Position numbers and translations under genes: made by a program
Shown: positions 1 to 5,500 of the stretch, piece after piece
Position numbering within the stretch: position 1 is the first letter of the stretch
Layout: the number at the start of each line of letters is the position of its first letter
Notes under the pieces: model-generated
Databases searched by the model: none
What the model was told of the DNA's origin: nothing
What the model saw: only the letters and a program-made list of their open reading frames with translations
Assembly: GCA_012510755.1 (NCBI GenBank)
Contig: JAAZHL010000039.1
Coordinates: 1-6,185 of the forward strand
Source: Leucobacter sp.
Lineage (GTDB): Bacteria > Actinomycetota > Actinomycetes > Actinomycetales > Microbacteriaceae
Length of the DNA stretch: 6,185 bases
Reading direction: 5' to 3'

Positions 1-241
1 CCCCCCACAGTGCTTGACGCACCGTCGCCGGCATTGCGCCAAGTTGGGCTTGGCCCGCGAACAACTCGCCAAACGCGTTGCCAAGATGAATGACCTCAAT
101 TTGCTCAGGCCCGATCGCCGCGTTGGCCAACGTTGCGTCAACTACCTCTGCGGTGAGCGTGCCAAAGTCGCCACCCTCACGCACAATATTGCGCGCGAAG
201 TCGGTCTGGTGTGCACCAATAACCCACACATTGCCGTTCAT
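1..241 (-). CDS. SCP2-type thiolase / acetyl-CoA acetyltransferase-like protein, N-terminal part (3' end outside window)
   Basis: Translating the minus strand from the ATG at 241 gives 80 uninterrupted codons to the window edge. The product begins MNGNVWVIGAHQTDFARN and continues with HLGNAFGELFAGQAQLGAM at about residues 52-70. This combination (ViGxhqTdFaRn, then GNxFgexfagQaqlG) is typical of the N-terminal half of SCP2/sterol-carrier-type thiolases, which transfer or remove acetyl or propionyl units on CoA thioesters in the cytoplasm. The nucleophilic Cys motif of the family lies just beyond the edge, so catalytic competence cannot be judged. The start is well supported: AAGGAAG sits 6 nt upstream and directly abuts the TGA of the preceding thiolase gene, so the two genes are very likely co-transcribed and translationally coupled. 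Members of this family often work with a DUF35/OB-fold partner encoded nearby; none is visible here. Family assignment is fairly sure; substrate is unknown. Confidence 0.8.
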   Translation of the reverse strand, partial: MNGNVWVIGAHQTDFARNIVREGGDFGTLTAEVVDATLANAAIGPEQIEVIHLGNAFGELFAGQAQLGAMPATVRQALWG

Positions 242-247
242 ATCGTT

Positions 248-254
248 CTTCCTT
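248..254 (-). promoter_or_regulatory. Ribosome binding site of the SCP2-type thiolase
   Basis: On the minus strand AAGGAAG lies 6 nt before the ATG at 241. It begins immediately after the TGA (257-255) of the upstream thiolase gene. A ribosome terminating on that gene would therefore sit on this site, which favours coupled translation of the two thiolases. Confidence 0.7.
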
Positions 255-1448
255 TCACAGCGCCTCGACGACGAGCGCCGTAGCTAAACCAAGAGCTGCA
301 GGGATAACGAGCAACCCGTAGCCCCCGCCAATTCGATCAAGTTGATCAAGAGCATTCGCAATTAATATTCCGCCACTCGCCCCGAGTGGGTGACCAACGG
401 TGACCGCGCCACCGCAGGCATTGACCTTCTCAGGGTCGACTCCAAGCTGTCTTGTCAACAGCAATGGGCTTACTGAGAACGATTCGTTGAATTCGAATAC
501 GGCAATATCTGCGAGGTCAAGACCAGCGCGCGCGAGCGCCTGGCGTGCGGCAGTCTCGCCAGCCCACAGGCCAGGTGACCGCACTGAAGTGTGAGCCCAA
601 CTGACGATACGTCCGCGTGGGGCGCGGCCGAGTGTCTGCTGAGCGCGTTCGCTGCCCAACAAGATCGCTGATGCACCGTCTGCGAGTTGTGGCGCCGTCG
701 CAACCGTGTGCAGGCCTTGCGGGGGTCGGGTAAAGCCCTCTATTCGTTCTTCTACCCGCGCCCAGAGCGGATCATCGCTGAAGAGTGGCTGCAGTTCAGC
801 GAGAGACTCAACAGTTGTGCCCTCGCGCGCACCTTCGTCATGATCGAGCACCACTTCGCCGTCACCCACCACCGGCACAAGCGAAGCCCACTCCGGGGCG
901 TCGAGCGTCTTTCGATGTGACTGCGCGGCGAATTCATCGAGCTGTGTGCGCGTGAAACCGAATTTCGCGGCCATGGTGTCGGCCGCAACACCGATAGTGA
1001 CATATCCGGTGAAGTCGCCAATCACCGGGTCTATGGCCATGGCCGGTGCATCTGAAAACATCGGAGTTCGAGACATCGATTCCGCACCACCGGCAACCAT
1101 AATTTCGGCACCGCCACCTCGAATCTGTGCGGCGGCAGACGCCGCAGCGTCAAGACCCGAGCAGCACATTCGAGAGACGACCCCTGCCGGCAAAGTGTCG
1201 GGCCACTCAGCCGCTTGAACTGCGACCTTGGCAAGACCTGCGCCCTGTTCGCCGTGAGGGGTGCTCACGCCCACCAAGACGTCTTCGACGGCTGCTGCGT
1301 CTACACCGCGCGCGCTCAGCTCGCGAAGCAGGCCAGCGAACAACTCGTAGGCTGGAATGCCGGCGAGGGTGCCCCCGTCACGACGAACGCGGCCACGCGG
1401 CGTGCGAAGTGCCTCATATATATATGCGTCTGTGGAGGCCATGGTCAT
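255..1448 (-). CDS. Thiolase (acetyl-CoA C-acyltransferase family) lacking the C-terminal catalytic cysteine
   Basis: 397 residues, the usual full thiolase length. The family performs CoA-dependent cleavage of 3-ketoacyl-CoA, or the reverse Claisen condensation, in the cytoplasm. Visible motifs: SRMCCSGLD at 92-100 with nucleophile C95 (the usual NRxCxSG, with Cys in place of Gly at 96); GGAESMS at 120-126; QLADGAS at 254-260; FNESF at 320-324 (NEAF motif, N321); and CGGAVTVGHPLGASGG at 345-360 with catalytic H353. The spacing N321-H353 (32) and H353-residue 383 (30) equals that of N316, H348 and C378 in Zoogloea thiolase. Residue 383, where the second catalytic Cys of CxGGGxG should stand, is Pro, in VIPAALGLAT (381-390). 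The frame stays aligned to the end, so this is substitution rather than frameshift. The ATG at 1448 overlaps the ligase TGA (ATGA), implying coupling. A second ATG at 1442 is an alternative start; neither has a clear Shine-Dalgarno. Thiolase fold is sure; full thiolytic activity is doubtful. Confidence 0.9.
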   Translation of the reverse strand: MTMASTDAYIYEALRTPRGRVRRDGGTLAGIPAYELFAGLLRELSARGVDAAAVEDVLVGVSTPHGEQGAGLAKVAVQAAEWPDTLPAGVVSRMCCSGLDAAASAAAQIRGGGAEIMVAGGAESMSRTPMFSDAPAMAIDPVIGDFTGYVTIGVAADTMAAKFGFTRTQLDEFAAQSHRKTLDAPEWASLVPVVGDGEVVLDHDEGAREGTTVESLAELQPLFSDDPLWARVEERIEGFTRPPQGLHTVATAPQLADGASAILLGSERAQQTLGRAPRGRIVSWAHTSVRSPGLWAGETAARQALARAGLDLADIAVFEFNESFSVSPLLLTRQLGVDPEKVNACGGAVTVGHPLGASGGILIANALDQLDRIGGGYGLLVIPAALGLATALVVEAL

Positions 1449-3211
1449 TTCGCTGCCGTAGTCAGTCTGAGATCCCGTTTCAATACCTTGCCAACTGGGT
1501 TGCGTGGCAACGCGTCGATAATGCGCAAACGCTCAGGCAACTTGAACGAGGCGATCCTACGCTCGCGCAAGAAATTGACTAGCTCGTCGAGCGTCAGCTC
1601 TGCTTCTGGGCGAAGCACTACTACCGCAGCAACCCGCTCACCGAGCACTTCATCGGGGTCGCCCACGACTGACACTTCGAGCACGGCGGGATGCTCAGAA
1701 ATAAGCTGCTCAATTTCTACCGGTGAAATATTCATGCCACCGCGAATGACGAGGTCTTTCGCGCGATCGACGTAACGCAAGAACTCGTTGTTCTCACCTG
1801 CGATTTCAAATACGTCGCCAGTCTTCAGATAGCCTTCATCATCAAATGGATTCGCCAGATCTTGACCGTTCAGATACCCACCGAACAGCTGCGGCCCGTC
1901 GATATATAGCTCACCTGGACGACCCGGCTCGGTGATCACCTCTTGCGTCTCGGGGTCAACGAGTTTGACTCGCACCCATTTCGACACCCGTGAAGACCAT
2001 TCGACCCCCGGGGCACCATATCTCGGGAAGAAGTTGGCGCGATCATCGGCGTTCGGAAAGTCGAGAGCGTTTGAGAGCAGTGCAACACCTTCGTTTGAAC
2101 CGAAGAAGTTGATGACAAACAAGCCCATCTTTTCTTGCCAGCCACGCACCATTGCTGGCTGCAACGGTGCTGAGCCTGAACCCAAACGGTTGAGACTCGA
2201 GAGGTCAACCTGGCTGAGCAACTGCTCATTGTTGAGAAGCATCCACAGCAAAGCTGGCGGCAAAATGGTCCAGGTGACACGTTCTTTGGCCACCTGAGCG
2301 AAGAAGGTGGGCGCATCGAACGGATGGTGCTGCACAAGCAAGCATGCGGTGCGTAGCCACGGCAGCAACATTCCGTTGATGCCAGCCATGTTGATGAGGG
2401 GAAAAGGGTTCAACAAGACGTCATTGTGATCGATATCGCCGAGCGCAACCGCTTCGCCATCAACAATCGAACTTGCCCCGTTCAAGCCGTCCATAACGGC
2501 CCAGTTAAAGTTGATCCAGTCGTAGTGCGCACGAAGCACACCCTTCGGTTTACCTTCGGTGCCTGAGGTCCAGCAAATCGTCACCAGATCATTCGGGTGG
2601 TTTGGATTGTGGGCGCGGTATTCGGCGAGCGCACGCGCATCAGCGTCAGTCGCCGGTTGCGGCACAATGCGCTGCACCCCATCAATCGGTGCCGCCTCAG
2701 CAAGGCCGATGGTGAGCAGGTGACGAACGGTTGGAAGTTGTTCACGAAAGTCTGCGACCTCTTGCGCCAGTTGGCGGTCGGCAAAATGATGGGCGACGAT
2801 GTAGGCGTCTAGCTCTGCTTGGTTGACCATCGCGACGGTCTCGTGTTCACGATATTGCAGCGCCAGCGGAGATACCACGACGCCAATCGACCAGGCCGCC
2901 AGATAGATTTGCACCTGTTCGATTGAGTTGGGCATCTGCATACCGATGCGATCGCCTCGCTTCAGGCCGAGTTCGAGCATGCGTGCGGCCAGGTAGGTCA
3001 CCTCTGCACCGAGGTCTCGCCATGAGAGCCTGCGCGGCTCTTCCCCATCGAGGCTGACGCGATTCAACGGGTCGGTGATGGCGATGGCGTCACTACGTGC
3101 CTCGACCTGACGCCAGAAGAGATCGTCAATAGTCTCGTCTGTCCACCAACCTTTGGCGACATAATTGTCAATCTTCGACTGCGGATGCAGCCCTTGCACG
3201 CGAGAGTTCAA
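1445..3211 (-). CDS. AMP-forming acyl-CoA ligase (ANL superfamily, class I adenylate-forming enzyme)
   Basis: 588 residues from a TTG start. The enzyme would adenylate a carboxylic acid with ATP and transfer it to CoA in the cytoplasm, the entry step of acid catabolism. Visible motifs, counted from the TTG: P-loop WTSGTEGKPKG at 214-224 (A3); NFFGSNEG at 368-375 (A5, with N before the Glu where T is usual); YLKTGD at 461-466 (A7, Asp binds the ribose); YVDRAKDLVIRGGMNISP at 480-497 (A8 hinge); and LPRNPVGKVLKRDL at 568-581 with the adenylation lysine K575 (A10). All core elements are intact. A longer frame reaches back to a GTG at 3235, but only the TTG at 3211 has a ribosome binding site (AAGGAGG, 7 nt away). 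The gene is first of a minus-strand operon with two thiolases; its TGA overlaps the next ATG. Overall it resembles cyclohexanecarboxylate-, benzoate- or medium-chain-type ligases, but the substrate cannot be read. Confidence 0.9.
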   Translation of the reverse strand: MNSRVQGLHPQSKIDNYVAKGWWTDETIDDLFWRQVEARSDAIAITDPLNRVSLDGEEPRRLSWRDLGAEVTYLAARMLELGLKRGDRIGMQMPNSIEQVQIYLAAWSIGVVVSPLALQYREHETVAMVNQAELDAYIVAHHFADRQLAQEVADFREQLPTVRHLLTIGLAEAAPIDGVQRIVPQPATDADARALAEYRAHNPNHPNDLVTICWTSGTEGKPKGVLRAHYDWINFNWAVMDGLNGASSIVDGEAVALGDIDHNDVLLNPFPLINMAGINGMLLPWLRTACLLVQHHPFDAPTFFAQVAKERVTWTILPPALLWMLLNNEQLLSQVDLSSLNRLGSGSAPLQPAMVRGWQEKMGLFVINFFGSNEGVALLSNALDFPNADDRANFFPRYGAPGVEWSSRVSKWVRVKLVDPETQEVITEPGRPGELYIDGPQLFGGYLNGQDLANPFDDEGYLKTGDVFEIAGENNEFLRYVDRAKDLVIRGGMNISPVEIEQLISEHPAVLEVSVVGDPDEVLGERVAAVVVLRPEAELTLDELVNFLRERRIASFKLPERLRIIDALPRNPVGKVLKRDLRLTTAAK

Positions 3212-3218
3212 AGCATGG

Positions 3219-3225
3219 CCTCCTT
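3219..3225 (-). promoter_or_regulatory. Strong ribosome binding site that fixes a TTG start for the acyl-CoA ligase
   Basis: The minus strand reads AAGGAGG, then 7 nt (CCATGCT), then TTG AAC TCT CGC. The match to the anti-Shine-Dalgarno is perfect and the spacing optimal. The GTG 24 nt further upstream has no such site. An ATG inside the 7-nt spacer is only 2 nt from the Shine-Dalgarno and opens the dead-end ATG CTT TGA. Confidence 0.75.
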
Positions 3226-3278
3226 GCCAAAACACATTCCGAATCTGCCGATTTCACTGACAGAGCAGATGGACACTT

Positions 3279-3310
3279 CCAGAGTACTGCAATTACCAGA
3301 GTGACTCAAT
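3279..3310. repeat. Operator-like direct repeat (17-bp period) over the ligase promoter
   Basis: CCAGAGTACTGCAAT (3279-3293) and CCAGAGTGACTCAAT (3296-3310) agree at 11 of 15 positions: both the CCAGAGT half and the CAAT half are kept at the same spacing. The copies start 17 bp apart. The first covers the predicted -10 hexamer and the second runs from the spacer through the -35 hexamer. The arrangement suits a protein binding two successive sites on DNA, but the binding partner is inferred only from the neighbouring regulator. Confidence 0.45.
3281..3309 (-). promoter_or_regulatory. Predicted promoter of the ligase-thiolase operon
   Basis: On the minus strand TTGAGT (3309-3304) is followed after exactly 17 bp by TACTCT (3286-3281). 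These match the -35 consensus TTGACA at 4 of 6 positions and the TAnnnT form of the -10 element, with optimal spacing. Transcription would begin near 3274 and leave a leader of roughly 60 nt before the TTG start. The -35 hexamer lies inside an inverted repeat and both hexamers overlap a direct repeat, which suggests control by an overlapping repressor or activator (inference). No transcription data are available. Confidence 0.45.
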
Positions 3311-3321
3311 CTGCGTATTGA
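3306..3321. repeat. Short inverted repeat TCAAT-N6-ATTGA
   Basis: TCAAT (3306-3310) and ATTGA (3317-3321) form a perfect 5-bp inverted repeat around CTGCGT. It overlaps most of the -35 hexamer of the predicted ligase promoter and the end of the second direct-repeat copy. A winged-helix dimer site is a plausible reading, though five-base arms can occur by chance. Confidence 0.35.
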
Positions 3322-3335
3322 AGTTATTTGCGGAT

Positions 3336-3365
3336 AGCGGCCGACAGCGGCCAGCAGCGGCCGCA
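3336..3365. repeat. Three tandem 10-bp repeats with core AGCGGCC
   Basis: AGCGGCCGAC, AGCGGCCAGC and AGCGGCCGCA follow one another without gaps at 3336, 3346 and 3356, sharing an invariant AGCGGCC core. The last copy contains the 8-bp palindrome GCGGCCGC. The 10-bp period is close to one turn of the helix, so the cores face the same side of the DNA. The block lies between the predicted ligase promoter and the regulator gene. Confidence 0.6.
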
Positions 3366-3406
3366 CAAACGCCGCCGATGGACGACGTGTGCAGTGCAGC
3401 AAAGTG

Positions 3407-3412
3407 TACGCT
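3407..3412 (+). promoter_or_regulatory. Possible -10 element for a leaderless regulator transcript
   Basis: TACGCT fits the TAnnnT pattern and ends 7 nt before the A of the regulator ATG at 3419, so a transcript could begin at the start codon itself. This would agree with the absence of any Shine-Dalgarno upstream of that ATG. No clear -35 hexamer is seen at the usual distance, so the call is weak. Confidence 0.25.
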
Positions 3413-3418
3413 GAGTGA

Positions 3419-4396
3419 ATGACCAGGTCCCCTGCCGGCGGCGAAAACGCAACAAAGCAGCTCGGCATCACCGCCCCGCCCAACGCGGTCGGGCACGCAT
3501 TCGGCCTCTTCGGCGATGAGTGGACACTCTTGATTATGCGTCTCGCTCTGACCGGCACGTCGAAGTATTCAGACTTTCGAGAGCAACTACCGATCTCGCA
3601 CGCAGTGCTCAGTAGCCGTCTCGAGCGGCTCGTCGGTGCAGGACTGTTCGTTCGTACGCTCTACCAACAACGCCCGCCGCGTTATGAATACCTATTCACC
3701 CGCAAAGGTGGCGCAGTGTGGCCGCTACTCGTGTCGATTTGGAACTGGGAACGACGCTGGGCGCCCACGCATCAAGACTCGACTCCCCCACTACGGCACC
3801 TCACCTGCGGCAACGAAATGTCGCCCATCTATAGTTGCGTGCACTGCCATGGTGCGGTGGTAGTTGACAATGTTGAGGTGTCATGGGGCCCCGCGGGCAG
3901 TTGGAGCCGCATTGTGTCAGATTCGAACACCCGCAGGCGGTCGAATCAACGTTCACGCACCGGAGCATTCAACTTCTACCCGGGAGCTATGTCGGTGTTC
4001 GGCAACCGCTGGTCAACCGTCATCGTTGCCGCTGCGCTGTTCGGGGTGCGTCGCTTCAGCGACTTCGAACGTGTGCTCGGCCCGCCACCGCTCGTGCTGG
4101 CAGAGAGGCTTGCCGAGCTTTGCCGTTTCGACGTTCTTGATCAGGTGCAGCTCGCCACGCACTCCAACTGGTCGGAGTACCGCCTAACCGACCGAGGCCG
4201 AGACTTTTTTGCGTCGCTCAGCATCGTCGTCGATTGGGCTGAGACGTTCTATCCCGACGAAGAGGGTGCGGTGCTCATACGTACGCACGTGCCGTGCGGA
4301 CGCCCGCTGCAAGGCGTTCTCATATGCGATCATTGTGACGAGATTGTGCACGGTAGCGCCATCGATATTTCAGAGGCCCAGATGTGCTTTCGCTAG
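3419..4396 (+). CDS. Tandem HxlR-type winged-helix regulator with two putative zinc-knuckle modules
   Basis: 325 residues, about two to three times the usual HxlR protein of 100-150 residues. Module 1 (about 22-115) shows LFGDEWTLLIMR, YSDFREQL, LSSRLERLVGAGLF, the wing QRPPRYEYLFTRKG and WPLLVSIWNWERRW, the full HxlR pattern. Module 2 (about 188-280) repeats it as VFGNRWSTVIVAAAL, RRFSDFERVL, LAERLAEL, EYRLTDRGRDFF and VVDWAETF, but its wing lacks the PPR signature. Each module is followed by the same potential metal site: H127-x2-C130-x9-C140-x2-C143 and H290-x2-C293-x9-C303-x2-C306. A basic linker (about 171-180) joins the halves. The N-terminal Cys used for redox sensing in some HxlR proteins is absent. 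An in-frame TGA directly precedes the ATG, so no longer start exists; no Shine-Dalgarno is seen. Divergent from the ligase operon and convergent with the SDR, it probably senses a pathway acid or CoA ester and binds the intergenic repeats (inference). Confidence 0.9.
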   Translation: MTRSPAGGENATKQLGITAPPNAVGHAFGLFGDEWTLLIMRLALTGTSKYSDFREQLPISHAVLSSRLERLVGAGLFVRTLYQQRPPRYEYLFTRKGGAVWPLLVSIWNWERRWAPTHQDSTPPLRHLTCGNEMSPIYSCVHCHGAVVVDNVEVSWGPAGSWSRIVSDSNTRRRSNQRSRTGAFNFYPGAMSVFGNRWSTVIVAAALFGVRRFSDFERVLGPPPLVLAERLAELCRFDVLDQVQLATHSNWSEYRLTDRGRDFFASLSIVVDWAETFYPDEEGAVLIRTHVPCGRPLQGVLICDHCDEIVHGSAIDISEAQMCFR

Positions 4397-4411
4397 CCCG
4401 CACCGCACCAG

Positions 4412-5386
4412 TTAGTCGCCGAGACCCACGCGTTCGCGCACCACGCGCATAAGCTGTTGGCGCTCAGCAGAGGTTTCTTGCGTCTCAGCAACGCGATGGG
4501 TGTCACGCTGTATGCGATCGTGCCAAAAGTTGCCTGTCGAGGCGAGCGGTTCATCTGCAGAGGCTAGCCACACCGCTGTGTCAGCGCCTTGTTCAAGCGA
4601 ACGAAATTCGTCTTGAAATCTTGCGTTGAAGCGCGCCATGGCTTGTGACGCCCGTAGACCCGGGGAGTCGGTCCAACCCGGGTGCGCAACATGGCTGACA
4701 ACGCCAGTACCAGCGAGCTGTTTCGCCCGTTCTTCAGTGATGATGATCTGAGCCCGTTTGGTGCGCGAGTACACCGCTTTTGGCGAGAAGTCTTCGGGCG
4801 CGCCGATGAGATCAGTGAGGTCAATTCGCTCACTGTATGCACCGCCCGAAGTCATCTCAATGATGCGTGCTGGCGATGATTCGATGAGCCGCGGCAGCAA
4901 CAGCTCGGCGAGCAGATACGGGCCAAGCACGTTCGTTGCCCAGGTCAGCTCGTTGCCGTCTATCGAGACGAAGCGTTCGTCCCACATGCCGCCCGCATTG
5001 TTTATGAGCGCATCAATGCGAGGGCAGAGGTCGAGGATCTGCGCCGCTGCGTCACGAACGGAATCGAGCGAGGCAAGGTCGCACCCGACCCACTGCACCC
5101 GCGAGTTGCCGCTTGAGGCGACGATGTCTTGCACCGCCTCGCGCCCACGTGTTTCATCGCGACTCACCACGACTACTGACGCACCAAGCTGGGCGAGCGA
5201 ACGCGCAGCACCAAGCCCCACGCCAGCCGTACCACCGGTCACGACGACGGTCTTGCCGGCAACATTTGACATGCTGCTCGAATCCCAGAACGGGCGCCGC
5301 ATCTCGTAGCCACGCTTACCAAACCCGACGGCGTCATCGGCAGCCGCCTCTGCGTCAATTCGTGCGGCTTCACTCAGTTCTTGCAT
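4412..5386 (-). CDS. SDR family NAD(P)-dependent oxidoreductase, DHRS12-like
   Basis: 324 residues from the ATG at 5386. Short-chain dehydrogenase with a complete catalytic set: cofactor loop TGGTAGVG at 50-57; NNAG at 129-132; structural N152 (TNVLGPY); S180 in MTSGGAYS; and Y206/K210 in YSRTK. It would oxidise an alcohol or reduce a carbonyl with NAD(P)(H). Several features point to the DHRS12-like subgroup: an N-terminal extension with KRGYEMRRPFW (24-34) before the Rossmann fold, AHPGWTDSPG (234-243), LEQGADTAVWLA (264-275), and a tail FWHDRIQRDTH (287-297) followed by a TSAERQQL block. Substrates of that group are poorly known. A longer frame starts with GTG at 5458 and has another ATG at 5419, but only 5386 has a purine-rich site (AGAGAG, 8 nt upstream) and family-like length. 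It lies 114 bp after the thioesterase on the same strand and converges on the regulator, with 15 bp between stops and no visible terminator hairpin. Confidence 0.88.
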   Translation of the reverse strand: MQELSEAARIDAEAAADDAVGFGKRGYEMRRPFWDSSSMSNVAGKTVVVTGGTAGVGLGAARSLAQLGASVVVVSRDETRGREAVQDIVASSGNSRVQWVGCDLASLDSVRDAAAQILDLCPRIDALINNAGGMWDERFVSIDGNELTWATNVLGPYLLAELLLPRLIESSPARIIEMTSGGAYSERIDLTDLIGAPEDFSPKAVYSRTKRAQIIITEERAKQLAGTGVVSHVAHPGWTDSPGLRASQAMARFNARFQDEFRSLEQGADTAVWLASADEPLASTGNFWHDRIQRDTHRVAETQETSAERQQLMRVVRERVGLGD

Positions 5387-5500
5387 ACTGTAAATCTCTC
5401 TCTGTGGTGTTCGCGACATACGCGATGGCTGGTTGGACAAAGCGGGCGGTGCTGCCACAGCTGCGGGTACGGCGCCACACCGGACCGGCGATCCGCGCTG
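5387..5500 (-). other. Gap between the thioesterase and SDR genes
   Basis: The 114-bp gap shrinks to 42 bp if the SDR used the upstream GTG at 5458. On the minus strand it holds a weak purine-rich ribosome binding site (AGAGAGAGA, 5403-5395) and, at the thioesterase stop, a perfect TTGACA that has no matching -10 element. I see no terminator hairpin. Co-transcription of the two genes is possible but less certain than in the ligase-thiolase operon. Confidence 0.5.

Larger units (their letters stand above)
3212..3418. other. Divergent intergenic regulatory region between the ligase operon and the HxlR-type regulator
   Basis: The 207 bp separate two divergently read genes and hold no convincing gene. 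From left to right it contains the ligase ribosome binding site, a predicted minus-strand promoter with overlapping direct and inverted repeats (3279-3321), a block of three 10-bp repeats (3336-3365), and a possible start-proximal promoter for the regulator (3407-3412). A minus-strand reading frame that crosses it (3558 to 3208) is judged spurious because it only shadows the regulator and ends at the ligase start. Confidence 0.7.

Noticed and set aside
255..300. Frameshift near the thiolase 3' end as the cause of the missing catalytic Cys
   Set aside because: Residue spacing from H353 and the terminal ALVVE pattern stay in register with classical thiolases, so the change is substitution within an intact frame.
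1127..1775. Plus-strand open frames of 151 and 186 codons antisense to the thiolase and ligase
   Set aside because: The opposite strand encodes clear thiolase and ligase motifs in the same interval; the plus-strand products are low-complexity Arg/Ser-rich translations with no family features.
3293..3321. Plus-strand TTACCA-17 bp-TATTGA as a leadered promoter for the regulator
   Set aside because: Only 4 of 6 and 3 of 6 consensus matches, no terminal T in the -10, and it lies within the repeats of the stronger opposing promoter.
3208..3558. Minus-strand open frame of 116 codons across the divergent promoter region
   Set aside because: It overlaps the regulator's N-terminal coding region in antisense, has no recognisable domain, and ends in the ligase ribosome binding site-start region.
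4397..4411. Possible bidirectional terminator between the convergent regulator and SDR genes
   Set aside because: The 15-bp gap and its flanks show no GC-rich hairpin followed by a T run.
4758..5309. Plus-strand open frame of 183 codons
   Set aside because: It is antisense to the SDR Rossmann and catalytic region, and its Ser/Arg/Thr-rich composition is typical of a shadow frame.
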